Assembly (NCBI GenBank): GCA_028281945.1
Contig: JANQIW010000045.1
Span: forward strand, 1 to 60,533
Direction of reading: 5' to 3'
Source: Prochloraceae cyanobacterium PL24a_bin.78
GTDB lineage: Bacteria; Cyanobacteriota; Cyanobacteriia; Cyanobacteriales; JANQIW01
DNA length: 60,533 bases
The position numbers and the translations under genes were made by a program. The first letter of the stretch is position 1; every line of letters starts with the position of its first letter. Below the pieces are notes generated by a model. That model made no database searches. It saw only the letters and a list, made by a program, of their open reading frames with translations, and was not told where the DNA came from. Shown here piece by piece: positions 17,969 to 27,728 of the stretch.

Positions 17969-18244
17969 ATTTTATAATATTTCTTGAACTAAGGAATTGA
18001 AAATGGTATAATATAGTAAAATATATTCGGGAAAGCAAAAAGAACTATAGCAATTAATAAATAATAATTAGTAAAAGTTTTTATTTTTAATTTTTTGAAT
18101 CATATTTATTGCTGTATTTATATTAAAAAACAATTTTTAGATAGTACATAGGTTAAAATTTTATCTAAAAAATCAACAAAAATTCTATTATTAAACAAAA
18201 AAGTTGCTTCCGGAACACTATACTATGGATTAAGGATTAAAAAA

Positions 18245-19129
18245 ATGCAGTCAAAATTATTTTGTTTCCGATTTTCCCATGATAAACTATTTCTAATTTT
18301 AATTTTAAGTACATTATTGCTTATTTCACCAAATGTAGTTAAAGCTCAAATGGCAAATAAACCTCAAAAATTAACTCAAACTACAAGCAACAGGCATCAT
18401 AAAACATCTTTAGAATATAAGTCAAATTCAGAAATCAAACCATCACAAGATTCTGAAGATCCACTAAATAGTTCATATCCTCTTCCTTGGAATTGGATTC
18501 TCAATACTTATAGTGAATTTCAAGAAGGAAAACTATCAAATATTAATTATTATCGAACTCCTTTTTTAATATCTCCAGATGGAAAATTTGCTACATATAC
18601 TAGGATCACGATGTTAGCTCAACCCCAATTATTTCGTTGCAAGATAACTAGTAAAATGTTTCTGGAAAATTTAGAGACAGGGGAGTTACAAACCATTCAT
18701 GCTACTTCTCCTCTCGCAGAAGCCATTGATGAAGACAAAGAAATACCGGGAGCTATTGCTATTTTAATACCTGCATCTTGGTCTGAAAATGGGAATCTTC
18801 TTTTGGCTAGACAGTTTGAAGGTTTCTTTAATACTTCCGATGCTTCAGATTATGCTGCAATTTGGGATCGCCAAAGAAATCAAACTTTTACTATTGCCCC
18901 AAACATACCAAACATAATGGAATATACTAATGCTATTTTATTAGGTTGGAATGATATTAATCCTGATGAAGTATTATTTAGAGTTGGAAATTTGGGAGAA
19001 GATATTTGGCCTGTTTTTTCAGTTGGGGTAGATGGAAAAACTACTCTTGCTAATTCTGATGAAATAATTTTTTCTGGTCACAAATTTGAGGAAAATTGGG
19101 GTGATGCTGAAGCTTTTAATAATAATTAA
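18245..19129 (+). CDS. Secreted protein of unknown function
   Basis: 294 aa with an N-terminal signal peptide (a basic start, a hydrophobic run around residues 16-30, and likely cleavage after VKA). A Ser/Thr/Gln-rich linker follows, then a beta-rich domain with YRTPFLISPDGKFATYTRITM and WSENGNLLLARQFEG. These look like the blades of a beta-propeller-type protein, but no family is recognised. It stands alone on the plus strand, about 80 bp upstream of hemJ, which might be read through from it. Confidence 0.7.
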   Translation: MQSKLFCFRFSHDKLFLILILSTLLLISPNVVKAQMANKPQKLTQTTSNRHHKTSLEYKSNSEIKPSQDSEDPLNSSYPLPWNWILNTYSEFQEGKLSNINYYRTPFLISPDGKFATYTRITMLAQPQLFRCKITSKMFLENLETGELQTIHATSPLAEAIDEDKEIPGAIAILIPASWSENGNLLLARQFEGFFNTSDASDYAAIWDRQRNQTFTIAPNIPNIMEYTNAILLGWNDINPDEVLFRVGNLGEDIWPVFSVGVDGKTTLANSDEIIFSGHKFEENWGDAEAFNNN

Positions 19130-19210
19130 GATCTATTTTGATTAATTGCTAAAGGCTGATTGTTATACTAAAAAACGATGTAAAACGGTGTAAATAGATT
19201 AGTAAAAATT

Positions 19211-19798
19211 ATGGCTTATTATTGGTATAAAGCATTTCATCTTATTGGTATTGTGGTTTGGTTTGCGGGGTTATTTTACTTAGTGCGTCTGTTTGTTTAT
19301 CATGCTGAAGCTAATCAACAAGAGGAACCTGCCCAAAGTATTCTCAAAAAGCAATATGAGATTATGGAAAAACGTCTCTATAATATTATTACTACTCCTG
19401 GGATGATTGTAACTGTGGCAATGGCTATTGGTTTAATTTCCACTGAGCCTGAAATTATGAAATCTGGTTGGTTGCATATTAAATTGACATTTGTAGTCTT
19501 GTTATTAGGTTATCATTTTTACTGTGGATACATTATGAAGCAGTTAGAAAAAGATGAATGTAATTGGAGTGGTCAACAATTTCGCCTCCTCAATGAAGCT
19601 CCAACTTTATTATTGGTAGTAATTGTTTTATTGGCTGTATTTAAAAATAATTTACCTTTAGATTTGACTACTTGGTTAGTTGTGGCTTTGGTTATAGTAA
19701 TGTTGGCATCTATTCAGTTGTACGCGAAGAAACGTAGAAAAGATAAGGAAAGAATGCTTCAAATAAATGAGGAAGCTCAAGTTACATCTGGTAATTAG
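19211..19798 (+). CDS. hemJ: HemJ, protoporphyrinogen IX oxidase
   Basis: 195-aa integral membrane protein of the HemJ family, which oxidises protoporphyrinogen IX to protoporphyrin IX, the step before heme and chlorophyll divide. The N-terminal helix FHLIGIVVWFAGLFYLVRLF contains the conserved histidine used in heme binding. Three further hydrophobic segments follow, and the tail is basic (AKKRRKDKER). Length matches the cyanobacterial family. A TG-rich gap of 80 bp separates it from the secreted protein upstream. Confidence 0.9.
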   Translation: MAYYWYKAFHLIGIVVWFAGLFYLVRLFVYHAEANQQEEPAQSILKKQYEIMEKRLYNIITTPGMIVTVAMAIGLISTEPEIMKSGWLHIKLTFVVLLLGYHFYCGYIMKQLEKDECNWSGQQFRLLNEAPTLLLVVIVLLAVFKNNLPLDLTTWLVVALVIVMLASIQLYAKKRRKDKERMLQINEEAQVTSGN

Positions 19799-20006
19799 AT
19801 TTTAGAAATTAACTTGAAATATAATTTTGGATTTTAGTTTAAATTATAGTTTTAGATTTTTTCTGAATTTTATCAATTGAATCAAAAACTTACTTTGGTA
19901 GAGAAAATTGAGAGAAGAGAAAAATAAAATAATCTGACAAAAATTAATTTTTCTTTTCCCCCTTTATTTATCAAAAACGATTTCACTAGTTAAGTTAACT
20001 TAAATT

Positions 20007-20420
20007 CTACCGGAATTTGCGAGAATGGCAAGCTTCTCTTACAACTCTTCGGATGACAAATGCTCCGTTAAAGTTGTACTCATCTTCTAGATAATCTTTT
20101 CTTACTTGGCTTCTACGCCCGTTGGATATATTTCTGACAATTTGTTTCGGGCAATAAATTCTATAAGTGTAATCTCGATAACGATCAAAACGTCGATCGT
20201 GAACTTCGAAATCACAGATAAATAAACCTCTGGGTTCATGACGTGGATGATAACAACGATAGATATTAGTAGAAAATCGATGACGATTGTTATATCTGCG
20301 AGAAGATTGGGCTTCAACTTGGGATGTATCTAACACACTAAAGGTAGCACAAAATGTACCCAATGCAATGACTGTTTTAGCTAAAATAGACTTTAAAGTC
20401 TTTGTTTGTTTGGTTTTCAT
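20007..20420 (-). CDS. Small secreted basic protein, unknown function
   Basis: 137 aa with a signal peptide (basic start, hydrophobic TVIALGTFCATFSVL, likely cut after VEA). The mature part is rich in Arg, Tyr and His and has four Cys that could form disulfides: RCYHPR, LFICDFEV, YRIYCPKQ and REACHSR. I do not recognise the family. Its first 23 codons and its upstream region are duplicated at 21214-21373. Confidence 0.65.
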   Translation of the reverse strand: MKTKQTKTLKSILAKTVIALGTFCATFSVLDTSQVEAQSSRRYNNRHRFSTNIYRCYHPRHEPRGLFICDFEVHDRRFDRYRDYTYRIYCPKQIVRNISNGRRSQVRKDYLEDEYNFNGAFVIRRVVREACHSRKFR

Positions 20421-20510
20421 AGCACTATTTCTCTTAAATTAATTAAAGAGATTCTCATTTCAATCCTAGATAACCAGACGGTGGATGTATTAACTTTGTT
20501 CCCCCAAAAA
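20350..20510. repeat. Duplicated segment, copy 1
   Basis: About 160 bp, nearly identical to 21214-21373. It covers the first 23 codons of the 20007-20420 gene and its upstream region up to the ACTTTGTTCCC before the A-run. The common stretch includes the shared promoter region of the divergent gene pair. Confidence 0.9.
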
Positions 20511-20590
20511 AAAATAAGATATAATAAATTTTAAGATAATGAAACTTAGAAAAGTTCTCAGATAACTATATTGTAACTATAAGAAGTATA

Positions 20591-21061
20591 ATGAACAAAA
20601 TCTCTTCTACGATTCTTAGTAGCTGTATCATTTTAGGGACAATTTCACTACCTCCAATTCAGCCTACTGCATTGGCACAAGTAAATCGATTGTCACGAGT
20701 AGCATTTTTAAATGGTGTCTGGGAAGGCCATTATATTTGTGGTCAAGGAATAACTAACCTTAGGTTGACCATCGAAGCAAAAAGCACTACAAATATTGAT
20801 GCTATTTTTTTATTTTATGAACATTCTCTTAATCAAGGTGTTCCATTGGGTCAATTTAGAATGGAAGGTACATTAGAAGTATTTGATAATCCAGGAATTC
20901 CTGATATTTTAGATTTGAGAGCTACAAACTGGGTTAATCAACCTTCTGGCTATGTAACTGTTAATTTAATTGGGGATGTTTCTCCATCTCAACGAAAAAT
21001 TACTGGAAATGTTATTGGCCGTGGTTGTACTAGGTTTGAAGTGATTAAGCGAGAATTTTAA
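20591..21061 (+). CDS. Small secreted protein, paralog 1
   Basis: 156 aa with a signal peptide ending near TALAQ. The mature domain starts VAFLNGVWEGHYICGQGITNLRL and has a pair of Cys (YICG and RGCTRF) that may pair. The fold looks like a small beta-barrel. Its paralog at 21668-22138 is about 65 percent identical by eye over the mature domain, with shared RATNWVNQPSGY and ITGNVIG segments. Function unknown. It is transcribed divergently from the 20007-20420 gene. Confidence 0.7.
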   Translation: MNKISSTILSSCIILGTISLPPIQPTALAQVNRLSRVAFLNGVWEGHYICGQGITNLRLTIEAKSTTNIDAIFLFYEHSLNQGVPLGQFRMEGTLEVFDNPGIPDILDLRATNWVNQPSGYVTVNLIGDVSPSQRKITGNVIGRGCTRFEVIKREF

Positions 21062-21213
21062 CAAGTAATTTAGAGATTAATGAAAATTAAAATAAAGAAA
21101 GTTAGGGATTAGATATGTCTTGTTATCAAAATATCCTTCTATAAATAAGAAAATACCAAAGGACTGTAACTACATCTCGAATAATAAATACTCAATTCAA
21201 AGTGTATTCATTG

Positions 21214-21284
21214 CAAAATGTACCCAATGCAATGACTGTTTTAGCTAAAATAGACTTTAAAGTCTTTGTTTGTTTGGTTTTCAT
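21214..21284 (-). pseudogene. Truncated 5' end of a second copy of the 20007-20420 gene
   Basis: Minus-strand ATG at 21282-21284, then 23 codons identical in protein to the first 23 of the small secreted basic protein (MKTKQTKTLKS...). The homology then stops abruptly in unrelated sequence. No downstream part of the gene is present. Confidence 0.8.
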
Positions 21285-21373
21285 AGCACTATTTCTCTTA
21301 AATTAATTTAAGAGATTCTCTTTTCAATCCTAGATAACCAGACGGTGGATGTATTAACTTTGTTCCCAAAAAA
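21214..21373. repeat. Duplicated segment, copy 2
   Basis: Second copy of 20350-20510, differing by a few bases and by a shorter A-run. The following 21374-21667 stretch is AT-rich and holds no recognisable feature before the second paralog. Confidence 0.9.
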
Positions 21374-21667
21374 ATATCAATTTATTAACAAAATAACGGA
21401 TACTCAGGATTTGATTTTGGTAAAATGAAAAAAGAACAATCTACCTTATTCTCTAATCAAAAAATCTCTCTTCTTAATAAATTTTAATAAAAAAGTAAAA
21501 CTATAATTAAATATTTAATCAAAATCAATTCTTCTTAAAATAAATGGAATAATCATCAATTAAGGCTAGAAAGATAAGATATAATAAATATTTAGATCAT
21601 CAGACTAAAAAACTTCCCTGTATAAAATTATAGATTATTAAATAAGTTAGAAATCTAAAGGACTATA

Positions 21668-22138
21668 ATGACAAAATTCTCTTCTACAATTCTTGCGAGT
21701 TTCGTCTTCTTAGAGGCTATGTCAATATATCAAAGTCAACCTACTATATTGGCACAAAGTCATGAATTTTCTTCAGTAGCATTTTTAAATGGCACTTGGG
21801 AGGGTTCCTATATTTGTGGTGAGGAATTAACTAATCTTAGATTAGTGATTGAAGCAGAAAGTGCTACTAATATTGAAGCTATTTTTTCATTTTATGAGGA
21901 TAACATTAATGAAAGTCTTCCAGATGGTGTATTTAGAATGGAAGGAGCTTTAGAAGTTTTTGATCCCCCTAGCATACCTAATATTTTACAGTTGAGAGCT
22001 ACAAACTGGGTGAATCAACCTTCTGGTTATGAAACTGTTGATTTAATTGGAGATGTTTATCCATCTCAAGAAAAAATTACTGGAAATGTTATTGGCCCTA
22101 ATTGTACTCAGTTTGAATTGATTAAGCAGGAGTTTTAA
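21668..22138 (+). CDS. Small secreted protein, paralog 2
   Basis: 156 aa, the same length and layout as the 20591-21061 protein: a signal peptide ending near TILAQ, then VAFLNGTWEGSYICGEELTNLRL and the paired Cys in YICG and NCTQF. It is more acidic than its paralog. It arose by duplication of the whole divergent locus. Function unknown. Confidence 0.7.
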   Translation: MTKFSSTILASFVFLEAMSIYQSQPTILAQSHEFSSVAFLNGTWEGSYICGEELTNLRLVIEAESATNIEAIFSFYEDNINESLPDGVFRMEGALEVFDPPSIPNILQLRATNWVNQPSGYETVDLIGDVYPSQEKITGNVIGPNCTQFELIKQEF

Positions 22139-22349
22139 CCAAGACAAATAGAAATGAATAATAAGAAATTTTTGGTGCTCAAATTACATATTTCTTATTG
22201 TAAAGACCATATAGTTATGACTTTAAGTAATAAGAAAAATATATCAGAAATAAAAAAACAAATTTTTTACTAAAATAAAGAGAAAGCAATAAACTTATTA
22301 CTTAATCAAATATTATTTATTAGATATTATCTATTACTTTATTACGTAA

Positions 22350-22877
22350 TTATTTTCCCATATAACCTTTAGCCATTTGTAAAGCATCCCACATATCGAT
22401 GTCACCATCTCCATCAGCATCTAAAAATTTCTTGGCAACAGGATTAGAAGCCAAAGCATTCTTATTAGGATCGTTGCCAGATTTAAGTAAATCCAGTACC
22501 ATAGGAACCAACTTGGGAATCATTGGCATAACGGCAAATTCAGGTAATCCAGTTTTTTGAGATATTTCTTGAGCAATGGTATTTTTAATAGCAGGATTGC
22601 TAAAAAGCATATTTACCACCATTTCGCTAGCTTGGGTGCCACCAAATTGATTGATAATACTTTGTACTTTTTCTTCTCCTTCTTCCTCTTGTTTTTGCTT
22701 TAAAGCAGGTTTAACATATTTACCTACAATAGACATAGCAGATTCGATGGCAGTAGGTGGAGCCTCTTTTTCACTACTAAGTTGTTGAATGGTATCGAGA
22801 ATTCCCCCGATTTGATTGGTATTGGCTTCCTTTTCTGGATCGTCAATAGCACCTCGAATTACATCAAATAAACCCAT
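22350..22877 (-). CDS. DUF937-like protein with an EF-hand-type calcium loop
   Basis: 175 aa, beginning MGLFDVIRGAIDDP, the usual start of the DUF937 family, mostly helical. Near the C-terminus is FLDADGDGDIDMWDALQM, with the D-x-D-x-D-G-x-I-x-x-x-D spacing of an EF-hand or dockerin-type calcium loop. No signal peptide, so it is likely cytoplasmic. Function unknown. Confidence 0.65.
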   Translation of the reverse strand: MGLFDVIRGAIDDPEKEANTNQIGGILDTIQQLSSEKEAPPTAIESAMSIVGKYVKPALKQKQEEEGEEKVQSIINQFGGTQASEMVVNMLFSNPAIKNTIAQEISQKTGLPEFAVMPMIPKLVPMVLDLLKSGNDPNKNALASNPVAKKFLDADGDGDIDMWDALQMAKGYMGK

Positions 22878-23077
22878 AATAATAAAACCCTCTTAAATTT
22901 AATAACCTTTTACCTTACCATTAGCTTTGCTAGAATTACTCAAGCCAATAGCATTTGGCATTTTATTGTATAATATAACTAACACGATCGTAATTAGATT
23001 AAATTTATCAAAATCCTCTAATAATTCTCTTGGAAGTCTCCCTTGCTTGTGGTATTCCTTGGTAAAAAATATAAACC

Positions 23078-24721
23078 ATGCCATTATCTCGCCTAATAAC
23101 CTTAATAATTGGAATCAGTATCGTTATCGGATTAATGCTATGGCTAGTAGCGGCAATTTATAACTTGTATACTCAAATCGCTTGGACTAGTCCTTTATTA
23201 GCCAATTTGCTAGTATTTCTGATAATAGTAGTGATGATAGTACTAATTTGCGTATTTTTCTACTATTATGCCGGATTTAATGACAATCCTAGCAAAAGAA
23301 GGAAATCTTCCTCTCGTAAATCCATCAGAATTCCTGCTGAAAAATCAGAAGCAGCATCTACGAATATTTTAGCTGTGCGTAAACAATTATCCCAAATCGA
23401 GGATAAAGTAGCACAAACAGCATTGTTAAATAAATCTAAAGAAATTGAACAAAATTTAATTAGAAAAGAGTTACGAGTTGTAGTATTTGGTACTGGTTCT
23501 GCAGGGAAAACGTCTTTAGTTAATGCTTTGATAGGAGAAACTGTGGGAGAAATTAATGCTACGATGGGTACTACTCAAGTAGGGCAAACTTATCGTCTCA
23601 AATTACAGGGATTATCTAGAGAGATTTTGATAACAGATACTCCAGGAATTTTAGAAGCAGGGGAAATGGGTAGCGAAAGACAGCAATTAGCGGCGGATTT
23701 GGCAACGAAAGCGGATTTGTTGTTATTTGTGGTGGATAACGATTTACTACAGTCAGAATACGAGCCTTTAAGAACTTTAGCAGAAATTGGCAAACGCAGT
23801 ATCTTAGTTTTTAACAAAACTGATGTTTACACTGATGAGGATAAGGAAGAAATTCTGGAGATATTAAGGCAAAGGGTTAGAGGTATTATTTCTGGGGAAG
23901 ATGTCATTCCTGTGGCGGCTAATCCCCAACCCGTGGAGTTTTCTGCTGGGGAAATTATTCAACCATCACCGGAAATTTACCCTTTAATTAAGCGTTTGGC
24001 TGGAGTGATTCGCGCGGAAGGGGATGATTTATTGGCGGATAATATTCTTTTACAATCCCAACGTTTGGGGGAAGAGGCAAGGCAGTTAATTGACAAGCAA
24101 CAGCGTAAAGAGGCAGATAAGATTATTAGTCGGTATCAATGGGTAGGCGCGGGGGTAATTGCGGTTACGCCTTTGCCGGTGGTGGATATGTTAGCTGCTG
24201 CGGCGGTTAATGCCCAAATGGTGGTGGAAATTGGCAAGGTTTATGGTTGTGAGTTGAATCAGGAAAATGGTAGGGATTTGGCTTTGTCTTTGGGTAAAAC
24301 TTTGGTGAGTTTGGGTGTGGTTAAAGGCGCGGTGGATTTGATTGCTAAGGCTTTACAGTTTCATATCGCTACTTATGCTGTTGGGAAGGTGATTCAAGCT
24401 GTTAGTGCGGCTTATCTCACTCGTATCGCTGGAAGAAGTTTTATTGAGTATTTTAGCCACGATCGAGATTGGGGTGACGGAGGCATTACTGAAGTAGTAC
24501 AACGTCAGTTTAAGTTGACTCGCAAGGATGAGTTTGTGAAGGCTTTTATTCAAGATGCCATCGCTCGTGTGGTTGAGCCTTTGCAGGAAGAATATGATGG
24601 GAATTTACCTGTTGATGATTGGGATGATGGAGTTATGAGTGATTCTTCTGAGGTGGAGGATGAATGGTTGGATTGGTTGGAAACTCATGATAGTTACGAT
24701 GATGATGATGAATGGAAGTAA
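23078..24721 (+). CDS. Membrane-anchored GTPase with DUF697-like domain
   Basis: 547 aa. Two N-terminal transmembrane helices (about residues 5-30 and 40-65) are followed by a basic linker. The GTPase core has G1 GTGSAGKTS near residue 138, G3 DTPG and G4 NKTD. The C-terminal half is helical, with AVTPLPVVDMLAAAAVNAQMV, typical of YcjF/DUF697 proteins of bacterial membranes, and the end is strongly acidic. Role unknown; members of this family are linked to membrane or envelope stress. It stands alone on the plus strand. Confidence 0.8.
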   Translation: MPLSRLITLIIGISIVIGLMLWLVAAIYNLYTQIAWTSPLLANLLVFLIIVVMIVLICVFFYYYAGFNDNPSKRRKSSSRKSIRIPAEKSEAASTNILAVRKQLSQIEDKVAQTALLNKSKEIEQNLIRKELRVVVFGTGSAGKTSLVNALIGETVGEINATMGTTQVGQTYRLKLQGLSREILITDTPGILEAGEMGSERQQLAADLATKADLLLFVVDNDLLQSEYEPLRTLAEIGKRSILVFNKTDVYTDEDKEEILEILRQRVRGIISGEDVIPVAANPQPVEFSAGEIIQPSPEIYPLIKRLAGVIRAEGDDLLADNILLQSQRLGEEARQLIDKQQRKEADKIISRYQWVGAGVIAVTPLPVVDMLAAAAVNAQMVVEIGKVYGCELNQENGRDLALSLGKTLVSLGVVKGAVDLIAKALQFHIATYAVGKVIQAVSAAYLTRIAGRSFIEYFSHDRDWGDGGITEVVQRQFKLTRKDEFVKAFIQDAIARVVEPLQEEYDGNLPVDDWDDGVMSDSSEVEDEWLDWLETHDSYDDDDEWK

Positions 24722-24812
24722 TTATAACGAAATATTTATTATTTAAAAAGTCAACTAAAGTATAAAGTATAATCAATTTATTAACGTCAATAGTTTTCTA
24801 TATAAGCTAAAA

Positions 24813-25502
24813 ATGAGATCTCTATATATAATAACAATTATAGTATTAACAGGTTGTGGGCAATACAATCCTTCCATAGATACTCCAAATGCTACACAAA
24901 AAAATTCAGATGAAAAGATTGAGTCAAATATTATGCTATCTAAAAAACAAAGTGAAACTAACTTGATAATTCCAGGAAAGCAAGTAGGCGATATAACAGG
25001 CAATACTAGTCGTATTGATTTAGTTAACTTGTTTCCACCAAATCTAGTAAAAATAACAGATATACAAGTTTTATTAGGAGAAGGAGAAACAGCATCTGGA
25101 ACAAAAGTAGAAATAAGTCCAGAAAATACATTCACAGTTGTTTGGAAAAATGAAGAAAAGACTAAAATAGATCATATTCGTGACTTCAGTATCCTTTGGC
25201 ATCTACCAGAAGAGATTCATGTTGGCACTAGATGGAGTAATTTGCAAGAAAAATTAGGGGAATTTAATCTGTTTGGTTTTGGTTGGGATTATGGTGGAAC
25301 TTTGGATTTAAATGGTACACCTTTGGAAAAATATCAAAATAATCTTATAATTAGGGTTCAACCTTCTGATAAAGCAAGATCTAAAAATTCACAAGCAATA
25401 AATTCTGTTTCTGGGGATACTCTTTTTCCTTCTACTAATCCTAATTTAGCACAGTTAGACCTTAGAGTTAGTGAGATAATAGTGTTTTTTGACAGTTTAT
25501 AA
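24813..25502 (+). CDS. Putative lipoprotein
   Basis: 229 aa. The short signal peptide ends in the lipobox LTGC (Cys at residue 15), so the protein is probably lipid-anchored. The mature part has no recognised domain; a charged linker is followed by a compact C-terminal half with LGEFNLFGFGWDYGG. Convergent with the Uma2 gene. Confidence 0.65.
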   Translation: MRSLYIITIIVLTGCGQYNPSIDTPNATQKNSDEKIESNIMLSKKQSETNLIIPGKQVGDITGNTSRIDLVNLFPPNLVKITDIQVLLGEGETASGTKVEISPENTFTVVWKNEEKTKIDHIRDFSILWHLPEEIHVGTRWSNLQEKLGEFNLFGFGWDYGGTLDLNGTPLEKYQNNLIIRVQPSDKARSKNSQAINSVSGDTLFPSTNPNLAQLDLRVSEIIVFFDSL

Positions 25503-25567
25503 AGTTAAACTAATATTGTATTACACTATTGTATTAATTTTTTATCCTAATTTAATCATAGCTTGAA

Positions 25568-26362
25568 TTAAGATAAATTTTCCCTCACCAAATCTAAAGG
25601 CAAATTCAAAGCCGCTGCTATTTGAGTTGGATTCAAACCTAAAGCATTCATCCGAGGAATAGCATCTAATAAGGCTTGTTGGGCCTGTTGTTTTTCTAAC
25701 TCCGCTTGTTGTTTTTCTAATTCCACCTGTTGTTTTTCTAATTCCACCTGTTGTTTTGCTAGTTTCATCTCCTTATAGCTTAAAAGTTTTCGATTAGTTG
25801 TTGGCTCAAAAAATCTTAATTCTTTATCCATTAAGCGCAAATCTAAACCCAAAACTTCAGAAGGAATGGAGATAATATCATTTTCTAAGTGTTTAATTTC
25901 AATTGGTTGATATCTTCCATCAATCAAACGAGAACCTTTTAATTGCTCTTTTAGATAATCTCCAGTAGGATCATATTGAAAATATTCTTTTACCCCCAAA
26001 TAAGCGTATTTAACTGGTTTATCTAATTCATCATTTTCTTGTGTTGTTTTAGAAGTGATTTCTAAAATAAAATTGGGTAATTTATTATTTTCTTCCCAAG
26101 CCTTATAACTCATTCTTTCTTTGTTTTCTACCCCAAAAATAACAAAAACATCCGGAGCTAATACTGCACTTGGTACGCCTTTTTTATAATAAATAAATAA
26201 ATTACCAGATACATAAACATCTTTTCTTGTTTCAAAATACGTACTTAAAGTATCTACTGCATAAAATAAGTACTTTCTGGTAGGATCACTTTCTGCCACT
26301 GGTGCACCATCTGAATCGGGATAAATAATTTCTGTTTCAAGTTTTTTTGAACTAATAGTCAT
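25568..26362 (-). CDS. Uma2-family (DUF820) putative nuclease
   Basis: 264 aa. The PD-(D/E)XK-like core shows LAPDVFVIFG and PNFILEITSKTT, followed by KPVKYAYLGVKEYFQYDP, the classic Uma2 pattern that is very expanded in cyanobacteria. The C-terminal 60 residues contain three near-perfect KQQVELE heptads, predicted to form a coiled coil, and then a helical end. The heptads are repeated at DNA level (about 25690-25750), so their number may vary between strains. The role of Uma2 proteins is not settled. Confidence 0.85.
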   Translation of the reverse strand: MTISSKKLETEIIYPDSDGAPVAESDPTRKYLFYAVDTLSTYFETRKDVYVSGNLFIYYKKGVPSAVLAPDVFVIFGVENKERMSYKAWEENNKLPNFILEITSKTTQENDELDKPVKYAYLGVKEYFQYDPTGDYLKEQLKGSRLIDGRYQPIEIKHLENDIISIPSEVLGLDLRLMDKELRFFEPTTNRKLLSYKEMKLAKQQVELEKQQVELEKQQAELEKQQAQQALLDAIPRMNALGLNPTQIAAALNLPLDLVRENLS

Positions 26363-26522
26363 AATAACATTTATTCGTTAAATTTTCTCTATTATAACCT
26401 ATCCAAAACAGTTAACTATTAACCTCCAATAACCATTGAAGTAATTATCTAATCAAAAAATATAACGACGAATATAAAATTCTACATCCATTGAATATCT
26501 TTCCTTAGTTATATGGTTTTTC

Positions 26523-26728
26523 TTTAATAGTGATAGACACCTTCGTGGAGAATGGGGGGAATGGGAGGAATGGGGAGAATGGGAGGAATGGGGAGAATGG
26601 GAAGTATATTTTGATAATGATATTGAAGTATATTTTGATAATGATATTAAGGAAAAAAGTTCTTTTTAATTATCCTAAAATTAGGCAATTTTAACTCTAT
26701 CATTAATAAAGACTTTCTTGGTATTAGT
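26523..26728 (+). repeat. Dispersed G-rich repeat element, copy B
   Basis: Left end TTAATAGTGATAGACACC. The core is GGGAGGAATGGGGAGAAT units (26549-26600), followed by a tandem duplication of a 24-nt unit GAAGTATATTTTGATAATGA plus ATT, and a right flank AAGGAAAAAAG...CTCTATCATTAA. The two ends contain TGATAGA and its inverse TCTATCA, an imperfect terminal inverted repeat. Fills most of the 26363-26802 gap. Confidence 0.8.
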
Positions 26729-26802
26729 GTTTACTTCTTATGGAATTCTATATATGTTATGATAGATAAAAAAAAATCTAGCTAAAAAAATCACTAATAT
26801 TA

Positions 26803-27663
26803 ATGTACCCTAGTCAAAAACTTAGACAAATACTATCTAAACCAGGAATTAAAGTACTTCCCGGAATTTATGATTGCATAGGAGGGAAATTAGCCCAACA
26901 AATAGGCTTTGAAGCAGTATTTACTAGCGGCTTTGGCATATCAGCCTCAAACCTTGGTTTACCAGATTATGGCTTAATAACTGCTACAGAAATCCTCACA
27001 ATTACAGGTAAAATCGCCCAATCTATCAACATTCCTCTAATTGCTGATTTAGATACTGGTTATGGTAATCCTCTCAATGTAATTCGCACAGTAACAGATG
27101 CCGTTAGACAAGGGATGGCAGGAATTCTCTTAGAAGATCAAGAATTGCCTAAAAAATGCGGGCATTTTGAAAATAAAAGAGTAATTCCAACAGATGCTCA
27201 CGTTCAAAAAATCAAAGCTGCTATTCATGCACGAGGAGAAAGTGGTTTAATTATCATTGCTAGAACGGATGCAAGAGCACCTTTAGGTTTAGATGAAGCA
27301 ATAAATCGTGGTAAAGCATATTTAGAAGCAGGAGCGGATATAATTTTTATCGAAGCTCCTCAATCAGTTGAAGAATTAGAAACCATTGCCTTAGCTTTTC
27401 CTAACACATATCTTTTAGCTAACTCCATTCAAGGAGGAAAAACCCCTATTCTGCCACCAAAAAAGTTAGAAGAATTAGGTTACAAAATAGTGGTACATCC
27501 CCTTTCTGGATTATTTGCTGCTACTCAAGCAATGATGAATGATTTACGTTATTTAAAAGAACATGGTAATACTCCTAATTATCCAGATTCTCTTACCTTT
27601 CCAGAATTTAAAGAAATTATTGAACTCCCTAAATATCAAGATTTAGAAAATAAATTTAGCTAA
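26803..27663 (+). CDS. Isocitrate lyase/PEP-mutase-family protein
   Basis: 286 aa. ICL/PEPM superfamily: GFEAVFTSGFG, LIADLDTGYGNP with the metal-binding Asp, and the catalytic-loop motif KKCGH in EDQELPKKCGHF. This motif is typical of methylisocitrate lyase, carboxyphosphonoenolpyruvate mutase-like and oxaloacetate hydrolase-like members; the substrate cannot be decided here. No propionate or phosphonate genes lie nearby. It ends about 65 bp before the stop of the convergent bciB gene. Confidence 0.82.
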   Translation: MYPSQKLRQILSKPGIKVLPGIYDCIGGKLAQQIGFEAVFTSGFGISASNLGLPDYGLITATEILTITGKIAQSINIPLIADLDTGYGNPLNVIRTVTDAVRQGMAGILLEDQELPKKCGHFENKRVIPTDAHVQKIKAAIHARGESGLIIIARTDARAPLGLDEAINRGKAYLEAGADIIFIEAPQSVEELETIALAFPNTYLLANSIQGGKTPILPPKKLEELGYKIVVHPLSGLFAATQAMMNDLRYLKEHGNTPNYPDSLTFPEFKEIIELPKYQDLENKFS

Positions 27664-27728
27664 TTTAATATTCATAGTATAAAAAACTAGCTTTTAAAAA
27701 ATACTTTGGGAAAAAAAATTGTTAATGC

